Positions 36,896 through 45,796 of a DNA stretch of 60,165 nt are shown one piece after another (position 1 is the stretch's first letter; every line of letters starts with the position of its first letter). The translations under genes were made by a program, and so were the position numbers. Source of the stretch: a virus; IMG/VR virus record IMGVR_UViG_3300007775_000011, positions 1 through 60,165 of that record. One strand, written 5' to 3'. The notes below the pieces were generated by a model, which saw nothing but the letters and a program-made list of their open reading frames with translations, made no database searches and was not told where the DNA came from.

Positions 36896-37531
36896 TTATC
36901 TATCTTCAACTTCAATAACACTGGTCTTTCCTTTCTTTTTAATATGAAAGATTCGATCAGCAGATTCAATTAAAGCGGGGTCGTGGCTAATAATAATATG
37001 CTGCAGACCCCGCTTATGGCTTATTTCTCTCATCATAGCTCCAATTTTCGGTCGAGCTTTTTTATCAGGATTTTTAAAGGGCTCATCCATTATTATTACA
37101 TTTCTGGGGGCAGGGTTCTGTATATCTCTTAGAGATATTTTTAAAGCATAGGAAGCGACATCAACTTGTCCATATCCTGCACCACCCATTGGATCAGCCA
37201 ATCTCCCATCTCTTTCAAAATAAAGTGGTATTTCTGTCCTCCCAGCACTGATATTAAACTCCATAGCAAGTTTATAGGCTTCTTCTCCGAAAACTGCGGA
37301 CAGAGCCAAATTGGGCGGCTCTGTGACGTGATATTCTAACTCAGCTTGGGTAGCTTTCGCAACTTCCTGTAGAATAGCTCGTGCTTGTTCTACATATCGT
37401 TGTCTTCGGCGGGTATTAATAAGGGCTTTATTTTTCTTTTCCAGGTCTTCTTTTTTCTGGTCTCTCCGGCCCTTTTTTTGTTCTAATTCAGTTCTAATCT
37501 TCTTCAGATTCATCTTCATTCCCGATTTCAT
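36896..37531 (-). CDS. Rad50/SbcC C-terminal ATPase lobe
   Basis: Encodes a descending coiled coil followed by the C-terminal ATPase half: a signature-like segment GGAGYGQVDVASYALKISL (about residue 120) and Walker B with catalytic Glu, NVIIMDEPF (about 147), then the His switch in IIISHDP. The N-terminal half with Walker A is a separate gene at 38762-39817. Together with the nuclease gene they would form a split SbcCD/gp46-gp47 complex. The start could also be the ATG at 37513. Confidence 0.75.
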   Translation of the reverse strand: MKSGMKMNLKKIRTELEQKKGRRDQKKEDLEKKNKALINTRRRQRYVEQARAILQEVAKATQAELEYHVTEPPNLALSAVFGEEAYKLAMEFNISAGRTEIPLYFERDGRLADPMGGAGYGQVDVASYALKISLRDIQNPAPRNVIIMDEPFKNPDKKARPKIGAMMREISHKRGLQHIIISHDPALIESADRIFHIKKKGKTSVIEVEDR

Positions 37532-37754
37532 ATTTTATCTTAAAAGCATCCAAGCCCTTTTCCAAACCCTTTTTGATTTGTTTACCCTTTTTTTCCAAAT
37601 CAGATAAAGAAAAATCAATTTTATCCGGGGAAGTTTTAAAATCTTGTTTCATTTGCCGTTCAGTTGCTTTTAATTCCCCATCAATTTCACTTAATCGGGT
37701 TTGTTTTTTCTTTACGGTTTTTTGTAAATTTTTTATTTCTTGGACAGCATCCAT
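37494..37754 (-). CDS. coiled-coil protein within the split SbcC operon
   Basis: The 86-residue product is almost all heptad-like helix (KNLQKTVKKKQTRLSEIDGEL, KIDFSLSDLEKKGKQIKKGL) with an acidic tail. Strong ribosome site AAAGGAG. It overlaps the C-lobe gene by 38 bases in another frame and probably supplies part of the descending coil of Rad50. Inference from location. Confidence 0.6.
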   Translation of the reverse strand: MDAVQEIKNLQKTVKKKQTRLSEIDGELKATERQMKQDFKTSPDKIDFSLSDLEKKGKQIKKGLEKGLDAFKIKYEIGNEDESEED

Positions 37755-37823
37755 TTTTCTTTTCTCCTTTTTTATTTGTCTCCTTATAGGGTAATATATT
37801 ATCTCCCCAATTCTCCACGTCTT

Positions 37824-38765
37824 TCATCGGTTTTCCTTTTCGGTAAATTCCCAAACTAAATCTTGGACAGGTTGCCTTACTTTATTTTCAGCAAAGAATT
37901 TTTCCAAATTAGTTTCATAATGCAAAGATATGCTTTTAATGGTATTTAAACGAGATATAAAAGCATCCATTCTTTCATCTCGGTCTTTTACAATATCTAT
38001 ATGTTCCCGGCTTATTACATTAGGATCAATAGGAATATTAATTGATTCTAAAGTATTAGTGCCGGCATCCCATAAAAATACTCTTGATTTAAAAGTTTCC
38101 TGTCCAGCAGACATTCTCATTATGCTACCGGGATTGACTAACCGATTGCCCTTATAAGCAGATTCAAAAGATTGGTGATTATGTCCCGATATGATTAAAT
38201 CATAATCAGGGAAATCTCGAAGTAATTTTATGGATGCGCCATTTGGATCAGCTCCGGGGTAGGGTCTTCTGCCCTGATAGACTTCAGTATGGACCATAGC
38301 AACTGCGGGAAGGTGTTTGTTTTTATTTTTAAGAGGTTTTAAAGGATGTCGCCATGGGTAGGTATATAAAACGAAAGAATCCCCCCTACCACCAAAATCA
38401 GAGGGTTCTATTATAGTTTCTTCTTCTTTCAATACTTGGATTTTTCCAGCTTTCCATAAAACATATAATCCAGATTCTTCTATTCGATCTATTTTATGAG
38501 CTGGCAGATCGTGATTACCGGGAATTGTAATAATATCATTGGGCAGGAATTTAAGCATTATTCCCAATAAAAATGGGGAACATTTCCAATTTTCGGTTAA
38601 ATCCCCGGCATGAAGGATGGGACATTTATGTTTTTTTCGGAGCCTTTCAATAAATCTCCACTTAATTATTTGAGTTTGGATATAATCTTCATCCAATCTA
38701 CAAACTGGGGTACTATCATAAGCATGGAGATCAGCCGTTATAATAGCTGATACATTTTTCATCAT
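37824..38765 (-). CDS. SbcD/Mre11-type metallophosphoesterase
   Basis: Nuclease subunit for DNA ends. The 313-residue protein has the metal-binding series: ADLHAY (about residue 10), HAGDLTE, IPGNHDL, MVHTE and SGHNHQS, in the order of calcineurin-like phosphoesterases. The start at the double ATG (38765) follows GGAGGAAG and overlaps the Rad50 N-lobe stop. C-terminal part is the cap and Rad50-binding region. Confidence 0.85.
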   Translation of the reverse strand: MMKNVSAIITADLHAYDSTPVCRLDEDYIQTQIIKWRFIERLRKKHKCPILHAGDLTENWKCSPFLLGIMLKFLPNDIITIPGNHDLPAHKIDRIEESGLYVLWKAGKIQVLKEEETIIEPSDFGGRGDSFVLYTYPWRHPLKPLKNKNKHLPAVAMVHTEVYQGRRPYPGADPNGASIKLLRDFPDYDLIISGHNHQSFESAYKGNRLVNPGSIMRMSAGQETFKSRVFLWDAGTNTLESINIPIDPNVISREHIDIVKDRDERMDAFISRLNTIKSISLHYETNLEKFFAENKVRQPVQDLVWEFTEKENR

Positions 38766-39817
38766 TCTTCCTCCAATACCCAGCAATTTTCACATTTTTT
38801 AGGTAGTTTAGTTTTTAATTTTTTTAGACTTTCAGAAAGTTCTTTTTCAACTTCTTCTTTCTCTTCCTTTAATTTCAAGAAATTTTCTTTTAATGAATTC
38901 AAATTTCTGTAATCTTTTCTAATACTTTCTAAAGATTCAGAAAATTTTAATAATTTATCAAGTTCTTTTCCGGCATTTATAAATACAACTAATCCTTCTT
39001 GTTCTTTTATTAAGGATTGGTAGTGGTTTCTTAAATTAGTTATTTGTAATATTATAGATTTTGTATCAGTTAATTTTTGGGAATCTTCTAATAATGAAGT
39101 AATATCTTCTTCAGCATCCCGGAATATTTCGAGTGATTCCCGTTCTTTCTCTAATTCTGCGTGGGAATCTTTTAATTTATTTAATTTGGATATATTTCGA
39201 TTAATATTATTGAGTTGTTTTTCCCAACCTTCTAAATCTTCAAGATCACCTTCCATTTCTTCAAGATATGTATAGGCTTTTAATTCATCTTCTAGTTCTT
39301 CAACTTCGATTCCTATTGCTTTTAATTGGGCAGCAACTCTTCTATTTTCTTTTTCGGAATTTGAAAGAGCGGTATCAATAACTTGTAAATCAGCAGCTTT
39401 ATTTAATATTTTGGCTACTTCGGAAGCATTAGAATTGAGAAGGTAGAATTGGTCTTTCTGTTCCTGAAAACAAATATCAGTTACATTAAGAGCGTGTTGG
39501 ATAGGCTCTGGGACTTTTACCCCGAAACCGGCAAAAATTTCTTCATCATTTAAGTGGTATTCATTTTTGCTTTTTGTGCGTAGTCTTGTTATAACATCAT
39601 TATCTGAGGTAGTAATAGAAGAGGACATTTCATCAGCGTCCCAATTCATTAAAGTTTCTATACCGGGAGATTTATTAGTCATGAGCCAAAACAATCCCCG
39701 GTAAATAGCAGATTTACCTGAATCAGTATCTCCAATGATAAGATTAATTCCCGGATGGAAATTTAAAGTAATATCTTTCCATCTTTGAATATTAATTAAT
39801 CTTGCTGACAATATCAT
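38762..39817 (-). CDS. Rad50/SbcC N-terminal ATPase lobe ending at zinc hook
   Basis: Residues 1 to about 110 contain Walker A GDTDSGKSAI (about residue 30) and Q-loop-like ITTSDNDV; residues about 150-345 are coiled coil. The chain stops eight residues after a CENC motif, exactly where the zinc hook of Rad50 lies. The descending coil and Walker B are in separate genes (37494-37754 and 36896-37531). The break at the hook apex suggests a two- or three-piece Rad50. Confidence 0.8.
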   Translation of the reverse strand: MILSARLINIQRWKDITLNFHPGINLIIGDTDSGKSAIYRGLFWLMTNKSPGIETLMNWDADEMSSSITTSDNDVITRLRTKSKNEYHLNDEEIFAGFGVKVPEPIQHALNVTDICFQEQKDQFYLLNSNASEVAKILNKAADLQVIDTALSNSEKENRRVAAQLKAIGIEVEELEDELKAYTYLEEMEGDLEDLEGWEKQLNNINRNISKLNKLKDSHAELEKERESLEIFRDAEEDITSLLEDSQKLTDTKSIILQITNLRNHYQSLIKEQEGLVVFINAGKELDKLLKFSESLESIRKDYRNLNSLKENFLKLKEEKEEVEKELSESLKKLKTKLPKKCENCWVLEEE

Positions 39818-40380
39818 TTTGTCCTTCTCCTGGTTCTTTCAACAAATTGTTTGACAAGTTTATTATGTCTTCCGGCTGCATAAACCCCGCAGGCATCGGC
39901 TATATGCTCAAACCTTCCTTTGTTCCAGACTTTTTTTGTAATTTGATAAGAAAACCCTTTGCCTGTTTTTGACATTTTTCCGTTATATAATTCAACGGCT
40001 CTTTCCATCATTTCTTCTTTCGTAGCATTGGGTTTATTACAAAATGCTATTTTAACATCACGTGGATCATACCATTCAATAGGGATTTTTAACAAAGCGA
40101 ATGTTGCACTTGCGCTGGCAGTAGCCAAACCCATAGCTCGTGCTGCTGTAGATGATTGGCTACCACCGTGCGGTATTTCTCCCATTCCTGCTTGTATTCT
40201 ATATCTTTTACAAATTTTTTCGATTTCTAGTGCAATATACGCAGATCGGTTGGCATTATCATTTGATAATTTTATACTTGAATCTTTTTTGGTTGAAATA
40301 CAACCATCTCGAACAGGTTTATGATTACGGAATACAACCCATCCAATATTTGAAAAAGCTATATCAAGACAAAGAATCAT
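39814..40380 (-). CDS. RuvC-like Holliday junction resolvase
   Basis: Would cut branched DNA before packaging. The 188-residue RNase H-fold protein has the catalytic acidic residues at LDIAFSNIGW (Asp5), GMGEIPHG (Glu) and HIADACGVY (Asp), spaced as in RuvC-like nucleases. Basic C-terminus. Overlaps the Rad50 N-lobe gene by four bases. Confidence 0.75.
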   Translation of the reverse strand: MILCLDIAFSNIGWVVFRNHKPVRDGCISTKKDSSIKLSNDNANRSAYIALEIEKICKRYRIQAGMGEIPHGGSQSSTAARAMGLATASASATFALLKIPIEWYDPRDVKIAFCNKPNATKEEMMERAVELYNGKMSKTGKGFSYQITKKVWNKGRFEHIADACGVYAAGRHNKLVKQFVERTRRRTK

Positions 40381-40520
40381 TTAATTTTCTCTTTTTTTAT
40401 TAAATAATAATTTGTCTTATAATATATAAGGGCTTTGTTTTCTCCCATAGAATATCCTAAGAATAAAAAGGATATTAAAAGAGCGGTTATCAAAAATATA
40501 AAAAATATTAAAGGTCGCAT
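40377..40520 (-). CDS. small membrane protein, 47 aa
   Basis: MRPLIFFIFLITALLISFLF begins a single hydrophobic helix followed by a Lys/Tyr-rich tail. Stop overlaps the RuvC-like start (ATGA). The ribosome site is poor. Could be a small inner-membrane protein; function unknown. Confidence 0.45.
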   Translation of the reverse strand: MRPLIFFIFLITALLISFLFLGYSMGENKALIYYKTNYYLIKKEKIK

Positions 40521-40540
40521 AAATCAATACTCATAAAAAT

Positions 40541-40876
40541 TTAATTGATCGGAAAAGGGAATTTCACGGATTGTAATTTTTCAAGTTCCGCTTTATTCTT
40601 TTTAGTAGATATTTTTTTCCTTTTTAATTTTGCTATTCTTTGCTGAATAGCATTATAAGCAGAAGCAGACCTCATTAACCATCTTTTATCATCTATACAT
40701 CGGACATTAAAAGAAATATGCTTTAAAGCCTTATAATATCTTCTGCGAATATCCCGGAATATCTCACCAGTATTTCCGGTTCCTTTTCCTGATCTTATAA
40801 AATATTGAGCATCTCGAATAGATAAGCCTGAAGGATACACCATTTTTCTGATTTGCCGTGCTCTTTTACCGTTCAT
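40541..40876 (-). CDS. hypothetical basic protein, 111 aa
   Basis: Not recognised. Strongly basic with a helical C-terminus (AIQQRIAKLKRKKISTKKNK); KMVYPSGLSIRDAQYF resembles segments of small phage nucleic-acid-binding proteins. Ribosome site AAGGAG. Sits between the RecA-like and RuvC-like genes, so a recombination accessory role is possible. Confidence 0.55.
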   Translation of the reverse strand: MNGKRARQIRKMVYPSGLSIRDAQYFIRSGKGTGNTGEIFRDIRRRYYKALKHISFNVRCIDDKRWLMRSASAYNAIQQRIAKLKRKKISTKKNKAELEKLQSVKFPFPIN

Positions 40877-40897
40877 AGTAGTCTCCTTTATAAAATA

Positions 40898-42025
40898 TTA
40901 ATATCGGGCTTTACGGCCCAATTTGAGTGATTCCTCACGATTCCACCAAGCTCGTTGGACGATTCTTTTTAATTTCTTTTCTTTCCCGGCATCTTCAATA
41001 GCTCTTACAAGTTTGTCTTTGCCATTTTCATTCATGTCAAATTCCGGGGCTTTGATCCAAGAACCGCCTTTCCAATGTCCAACATCAATTAAAAATTGGA
41101 CCATAGAAGCATTATCATCAATTCCTAGATCATCATATATATTGAATTCAATATCCCGGAGTTTGCCGGTAATTGAATTTTTATCCATAGTTATTTTACT
41201 AGTTACCCCTATTTTGACACCTTGTTCTTTTATGGAGGCTTTCTTTTTGAGAAAAGGTCGTACATGTGAATAAAAATAAGGAGCCTCACCCCCACTGGTA
41301 GTATAGTGAGATTGTCCCGGCATAGGGTTTATTCTTTGTCGGAGTTGTTGAGTAAGAATAAATAATGAATTGGTATCAGCTACACATCCATTAAGCATAC
41401 GGAGAATTTGACCTAATATTTTGGCCTTTTCAGTGTTGAAACTTCCTGCAATTTTTTTAACAGCTTCTTTACTTTTTGCAGCTGCTAATGCTTTTTTCAT
41501 TTCTTTTTCGATTTCTTCATCAGTTGAGAAACTGTCCAAACTATCTGATACCCAAATAAATTTTTTGCCTTTTTTAGATAGTTGGAGCATATTGTTTTTT
41601 AAATCTTGAATAGTATTGGAAATTCCAGATTCATCTTCATTCCCTTTCAGATCTTTATACAATAATCCACTAGGGGTTTGAAGACGGTCTAAAAGAGGTG
41701 GGAAAAGTCTTTTTAAATCAAAATCACACCTTCTTTCAACATCATCATAAACTAGAAGATAATCATCAAATTTAGAATCAAGACAGGCTTCAGCAAAAGC
41801 GGAAAGAACAAGAATAGTTTTGCCAGCTGCAGATTGACCAGGCATAGTATTGATTCTGCCCAATGGCCATCCCCCGTTTACATCTCCAGACATAGCCAAA
41901 TTCAACATAGTTGAACCAGTCTTTAAAAAACCAGTAACAGGTTTGGTATCCGTCCGGGGTTTTCTTTTTCTTTCCACACTTTTCACGACAGCATCAGCTG
42001 ATCGTCTTCTGGTTCTTCGGGTCAT
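40898..42025 (-). CDS. RecA/UvsX-like recombinase
   Basis: Strand-exchange ATPase. The 375-residue protein (start at 42025 after GGAGAAG) has Walker A PGQSAAGKTI (about residue 64), Walker B KFIWVSDSLDSFS (about 156), an L2-region SLFILTQQLRQRIN and a basic C-terminal part. Downstream genes encode RuvC-like, Rad50 and SbcD proteins, giving a complete recombination set. Confidence 0.85.
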   Translation of the reverse strand: MTRRTRRRSADAVVKSVERKRKPRTDTKPVTGFLKTGSTMLNLAMSGDVNGGWPLGRINTMPGQSAAGKTILVLSAFAEACLDSKFDDYLLVYDDVERRCDFDLKRLFPPLLDRLQTPSGLLYKDLKGNEDESGISNTIQDLKNNMLQLSKKGKKFIWVSDSLDSFSTDEEIEKEMKKALAAAKSKEAVKKIAGSFNTEKAKILGQILRMLNGCVADTNSLFILTQQLRQRINPMPGQSHYTTSGGEAPYFYSHVRPFLKKKASIKEQGVKIGVTSKITMDKNSITGKLRDIEFNIYDDLGIDDNASMVQFLIDVGHWKGGSWIKAPEFDMNENGKDKLVRAIEDAGKEKKLKRIVQRAWWNREESLKLGRKARY

Positions 42026-42212
42026 AAAGCTTCTCCAATCCTTCTTTATTGAAAAAATAATGGTTATGCTTGCCTCCCGGTTGTATACATATACCAGCTT
42101 TTGTAGCATGGGCAATCAGGGTTGGTTTTGTTAAAACCATTCCATATTTATCCATGAGCATTTTTAATGCTTCATTGGTCCTGATTAATTCAGGTTGTTT
42201 TTTTTCTTTCAT
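41994..42212 (-). CDS. small helix-turn-helix-like protein
   Basis: The 72-residue product has TLIAHATKAGICIQPGGKHNHYFFNKEGLEKL, similar to MerR-type or excisionase-like winged helices. It overlaps the RecA-like gene start by 32 bases and may autoregulate the operon downstream of the structured leader at 42233-42325. Function inferred. Confidence 0.6.
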   Translation of the reverse strand: MKEKKQPELIRTNEALKMLMDKYGMVLTKPTLIAHATKAGICIQPGGKHNHYFFNKEGLEKLYDPKNQKTIS

Positions 42213-42232
42213 AACTCTTCCTTTTGTAAAAA

Positions 42233-42325
42233 TTAATTAACAAATAAGGCTGTGTATTATTTTTCGTAGGGTGGAATCATTTATCCCTATTTCCACCATC
42301 TAAGGGCACCTCATTTGTTAATTAA
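42233..42325 (-). promoter_or_regulatory. nested inverted repeats before the HTH/RecA operon
   Basis: Outer arms TTAATTAACAAATAAGG (42233-42249) and CCTCATTTGTTAATTAA (42309-42325) match at 16 of 17 positions; inner arms GGTGGAA (42270-42276) and TTCCACC (42291-42297) pair perfectly. It could be a terminator for the SSB gene, an operator, or a structured leader. Confidence 0.65.
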
Positions 42326-42331
42326 AGGTTT

Positions 42332-43564
42332 TTAATCTTCAGCCTCTTCTTCGAGTTTTTCTTTTAGGTCATCGCAATCTTCCCAAACATCGCATTTACG
42401 ACATTTATTAGAAGTATTACAATCATGTCCATACCGAAGACCGTGAGGACATTTCCCATCTTCTTCCGGTTCTTCCTCATCCTTATCCTCATCTTTTTTC
42501 TTTTTGGAGGTTCGGCGGGAAGTTTTCTTTTTAGAAGATTTCTTTGGAGGTTCTTCCTCTTCTTCCTCATCCTCTTCTTCCGGTTCTTCCTCTTCTTCCG
42601 GTTCTTCCTCTTCCTCTTCAGGAAGATCAAGTTCAAGGATTTCGGCAATTTCTTCTCTCATTTCCTCTTCATCAAGTTTCAGAAGAGAGACATCAAGGGA
42701 ATATTGTTTGATGAGTTTCTTCATTTCCTTGAGAGACATTTCAGAAAGTTCTTCCCCATCAATATTAGGGGCTTCCTGTTCCTCTTCCTCTTCCTCTTCT
42801 TCCCCGACTTCTGGATCCATTCCATAATAGACCTTTTCCAGTTCTTCATATTCAAGAACATGAAGACAATCAGTCAAATCAATATCATGGAAAACAGCCC
42901 AATCAGGTAAGCTCTTTTTAAAGCTCTCAAAATCAATCCGGTCAGCAGTACCATAAAATTCATCGGTCATGCGGATATCAAGAGCAATCTTGTCTTCGGG
43001 ATCGGCAAACCAAGGCTCATTGTCTTCGATTTCTTCAATTTCAGATTCAAGAGCCTTACCGAAACAATGAAAACTGATATCAAAAAGGAAGAGGTGGTTA
43101 TCATCACTTTGGTGATCAAAGAACAAATAAAGCTCCCGTTGTTTCGGCTTGATTGCTTTGATCACGTCTTCATTGACGTCTTTATCTTTACGAAGTTCAA
43201 CTAAATCTTCACAAATGGGACACCGCTTGTTAAAGGTCTTGGCAGGGCAAATGACTTTTGCCTCATCTGGGCCAATCTCAGCGTGACGGTAATATGTACG
43301 TTTATAGTATATTCCACCTGGTTCGATCTTATCCGGATGATTATAAACCTTGGCCTCATAAGGCATAGCACTGACCAAAATATTGGTCTTGTGTTTTTTC
43401 TTCGGAAAATCAAGCTGGAAAAATTCTACTCCTTTTGGGAGCTGTATATAATTTCCACCGCCCTGTTCCCGTTCCTGGGTTTGCTCTTTCGCCCGTTGGC
43501 GCATAGCTCCCATTGCTTTTTTATCACGCTTTTTAGCGGATTTCTTGCCTGCTTTTCTTGCCAT
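42332..43564 (-). CDS. single-stranded DNA-binding protein (gp32-like)
   Basis: Coats single-stranded DNA at forks. The 410-residue protein begins at MARKAGKK (ribosome site CAGGAG) though the frame is open to 43690. The core resembles T4 gp32, with Zn-ligand-like CPAKTFNKRCPICEDL (about residue 130) and aromatic strands RELYLFFDHQSDDNHLFLFD. The C-terminal third is extremely Glu/Asp-rich with a Lys-rich part and a second Cys cluster (CNTSNKCRKCDVWEDC). Acidic tails of SSBs recruit other replication proteins. Confidence 0.75.
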   Translation of the reverse strand: MARKAGKKSAKKRDKKAMGAMRQRAKEQTQEREQGGGNYIQLPKGVEFFQLDFPKKKHKTNILVSAMPYEAKVYNHPDKIEPGGIYYKRTYYRHAEIGPDEAKVICPAKTFNKRCPICEDLVELRKDKDVNEDVIKAIKPKQRELYLFFDHQSDDNHLFLFDISFHCFGKALESEIEEIEDNEPWFADPEDKIALDIRMTDEFYGTADRIDFESFKKSLPDWAVFHDIDLTDCLHVLEYEELEKVYYGMDPEVGEEEEEEEEQEAPNIDGEELSEMSLKEMKKLIKQYSLDVSLLKLDEEEMREEIAEILELDLPEEEEEEPEEEEEPEEEDEEEEEEPPKKSSKKKTSRRTSKKKKDEDKDEEEPEEDGKCPHGLRYGHDCNTSNKCRKCDVWEDCDDLKEKLEEEAED

Positions 43565-43686
43565 GTCATTACTCCTGTTGTTTGGGTTTTTTGTTTTTTG
43601 GAAAGCTATCATATTATTTTGTTCTTCGGGATAGGCTTTCCAGTATTTCATCCATTCCGGTGTTCCCGGCGTTAAACTTTTGAAAT

Positions 43687-44229
43687 TCATTTGCGTGTTC
43701 TTCTAGTTCTTTTTTGTCCTTTCATCCGGTCTTTTACTTTACCCCGGATTTTTTCTGATTTATTTTCAATATATTGCTGATATTCTTCCCCAAGGTTTCG
43801 GGGGAGATCGGGCCCAGCAAAATATTCCATTCCCATTAATTTGACCATTTCAATCAAAGTATATCTCCTTTCCCGGACTTTACTGATGGCAACGGAAAGG
43901 AGGTTTAAATTGAATTCAGCTTGATTGAGTTGTTCTTTGGCTTCAATATGGTCTTCATGGTTTCTGTAATAAGCTTCTACAGTTTGGGCATTTGCTTTAC
44001 CACCGGGAATATTTGAAGGATCATCCCAAGCTTCTTGGATTAATCGTGATCGGGTTATTTTGGAATTTTCCCAAGCCTCATCTCGTTCTTTTTTTAACTG
44101 GGCTTCCAATTGCCCATAAAACCCAAAAAGAGAAGGTTGACGCAATAATTCAACATCAAGTTGATTTGGGTCAATATCTAAATCTTCATCAATATCGAAT
44201 TCATCAATATCAAAATTTTTTTCTTCCAT
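43687..44229 (-). CDS. hypothetical acidic/helical replication-module protein
   Basis: The 180-residue product starts with an acidic stretch (DIDEFDIDEDLDIDPNQL), is helical in the middle and ends basic (RMKGQKRTRRTRK). Between SSB and clamp loader; could be an accessory or adaptor protein. No recognised family. Confidence 0.55.
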   Translation of the reverse strand: MEEKNFDIDEFDIDEDLDIDPNQLDVELLRQPSLFGFYGQLEAQLKKERDEAWENSKITRSRLIQEAWDDPSNIPGGKANAQTVEAYYRNHEDHIEAKEQLNQAEFNLNLLSVAISKVRERRYTLIEMVKLMGMEYFAGPDLPRNLGEEYQQYIENKSEKIRGKVKDRMKGQKRTRRTRK

Positions 44230-44305
44230 AGTCTTTCTCCTTACCTGATAAAGTTAAATAATTAAATAAATATAAAAGAAAATAAAGAAAAAAGAAAGTA
44301 AAAAA

Positions 44306-45274
44306 TTAAAAAGGAATCTCTTCTTCATCATCTTCTTCAACAGCTTTACACGCATCATAACTAGCCATTGTTAAACCGGGGAAACCAGTATTATAGAAAG
44401 GCTCTTTAAAGGCATCCATTATTACAAAAGCAAGGGGATGATCTTCTTTTAATAAAACAGAATTACAATAATTCAAAACAGCATATCTGACTTTTTCGGG
44501 GTCTTGTCCTTTAAACCGAAAAAGAATATCTCTGATTTTATCCCATCCTTTTGCGTTGATCAATCCATTACAAAGATCAATCACCTGAGATTCCTGTAAT
44601 ATGATTTTGTCAAGAGCTTCTTCTTGTTCTTCAGGGTCAAGATCAATAATCTGATCTAATGCTGTTAAAGCATCCCTGGGATGTCCTTCTGAGCCCTTAA
44701 TAATTTGATTAAGAATATCTTTTCCAACTCTTTTTCTTTCTTTTTTACAAACCTTTTTTAAAAGTTGGAGTAAATCACGTCTTTCTAATACTTCGACTTC
44801 AAAGATAGAACACCGGCTTTTAATAGTACCCAGGATATCTTCCGGGTTGGTTGAACAAAGAAAAAAGAAAGCATGTTCAGGCGGTTCTTCCAATAATTTT
44901 AAAAGAGCATTTTGTGGTTTATTTTTCGGGCTATTTCCACCCTCCCCGAAAAGGTGGAACTCATCAAGAATCCAGCCTTTATTTTTACTTTCCCCCAAAC
45001 TGGATAAATTAGCACTATCAATTATAGCACGGGCATCTTCAATTTTTCGATGATTGGAGCAATTTATTTCTTTCTGATTGAATCCCTGACAATCTAATTC
45101 ATGGGCCATTATTCGAGCCATAGTTGTTTTCCCGCAACCTTTTGGGCCGGTAAATAGAAAACTATGAGGTATTTTGTTTTTATCTCGTTTAATTATACTG
45201 GCTAAACTTTTTACTAATTTTTCATTACCATAAACTTCATACAAGCTTTCAGGCCGGTAATTAAGATGTAACAT
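44306..45274 (-). CDS. clamp loader AAA+ ATPase (DnaX/RFC-like)
   Basis: Loads the sliding clamp encoded at 51281-52297. The 322-residue protein has Walker A FTGPKGCGKTTMARI (about residue 42), Walker B WILDEFHLF (about 100), and a sensor/arginine-finger region LLEEPPEHAFFFLCSTNPED ... IKSRCSIFEV, the SRC motif of clamp loaders. C-terminal helical domain. Confidence 0.85.
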   Translation of the reverse strand: MLHLNYRPESLYEVYGNEKLVKSLASIIKRDKNKIPHSFLFTGPKGCGKTTMARIMAHELDCQGFNQKEINCSNHRKIEDARAIIDSANLSSLGESKNKGWILDEFHLFGEGGNSPKNKPQNALLKLLEEPPEHAFFFLCSTNPEDILGTIKSRCSIFEVEVLERRDLLQLLKKVCKKERKRVGKDILNQIIKGSEGHPRDALTALDQIIDLDPEEQEEALDKIILQESQVIDLCNGLINAKGWDKIRDILFRFKGQDPEKVRYAVLNYCNSVLLKEDHPLAFVIMDAFKEPFYNTGFPGLTMASYDACKAVEEDDEEEIPF

Positions 45275-45275
45275 A

Positions 45276-45590
45276 TTATCTCCCCTTAATTATTTTGTAT
45301 TTAATATTTGAGGCAAAGATAAATTTGCCCTGCTCTATACTTTCCCCTAATCGACACCCTTCACAATCCGGGGAACATCTTTTATAATGAGTATGATATC
45401 TTTTAAATTTATTTCTTTTATTAATGCACCATGATCTGAATTTTTCTTTTGCCTCTTCTTTTGTAATTCCGTAAAATATGGCAGGTTGGGAATTTTTAGC
45501 GGCAAAACATATTCGGGAAAACCTCCATTTATTTTTTATCCTGCAATCAACGACCTTTGTTTTGCCTAAGCATAATCCACATTTCATCAT
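45276..45590 (-). CDS. cysteine-rich zinc-binding protein
   Basis: From the ATG at 45590 (double ATG; ribosome site GAAGGTG) the product is 104 residues with KCGLCLGK at the N-terminus and CSPDCEGCRLG near residue 75. Basic centre. Probably binds zinc and nucleic acid. Starts inside the end of the preceding zinc-ribbon gene. Confidence 0.55.
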   Translation of the reverse strand: MMKCGLCLGKTKVVDCRIKNKWRFSRICFAAKNSQPAIFYGITKEEAKEKFRSWCINKRNKFKRYHTHYKRCSPDCEGCRLGESIEQGKFIFASNIKYKIIKGR

Positions 45591-45750
45591 CGGCACCTTC
45601 ACCAAATTCCATGTTAAAATAATCCTCAGCACAAGGAACACAAAACCCATGTGACCACCCAGAAACGCCAAGCCCGTCTTTTACGCCAAGCCATGCCCCA
45701 CACCTGCAGCAAAAAGAGACTATGGCCGGGATGCTCGTTGTGATTATCAT
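45547..45750 (-). CDS. small zinc-ribbon protein
   Basis: The 67-residue product has CCRCGAWLG and CVPCAEDYF, four likely zinc ligands. Ribosome site AAAGGAT. It is the last gene of array 1 on the minus strand, following the site at 45760-45796. Confidence 0.55.
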   Translation of the reverse strand: MIITTSIPAIVSFCCRCGAWLGVKDGLGVSGWSHGFCVPCAEDYFNMEFGEGADDEMWIMLRQNKGR

Positions 45751-45759
45751 GTTTTATCC

Positions 45760-45796
45760 TTTAACCGTACACGGTCGGCATAATACTCTGTTAAGT
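45760..45796 (+). other. short attC-like palindromic site (degenerate)
   Basis: TTTAAC at 45760-45765 and GTTAAGT at 45790-45796 (exact GTTRRRY) flank ACCGTACACGGT and CGGCATAATACTCT. The 3' part resembles the L'/R' end of integron attC sites. The TAA stop of the next gene lies in the GTTAAGT box. Confidence 0.35.

Noticed and set aside
37613-37826. Possible small minus-strand gene starting at 37826 (MKDVENWGDNILPYK)
   Set aside because: It overlaps most of the coiled-coil gene at 37494-37754, which has the better ribosome site; only the first 23 codons are in free space.
42425-42910. Long plus-strand reading frames opposite the SSB gene
   Set aside because: They are shadows of the Glu/Lys-rich repeats of the minus-strand gene; low-complexity Phe/Leu or Ser runs and no ribosome site.
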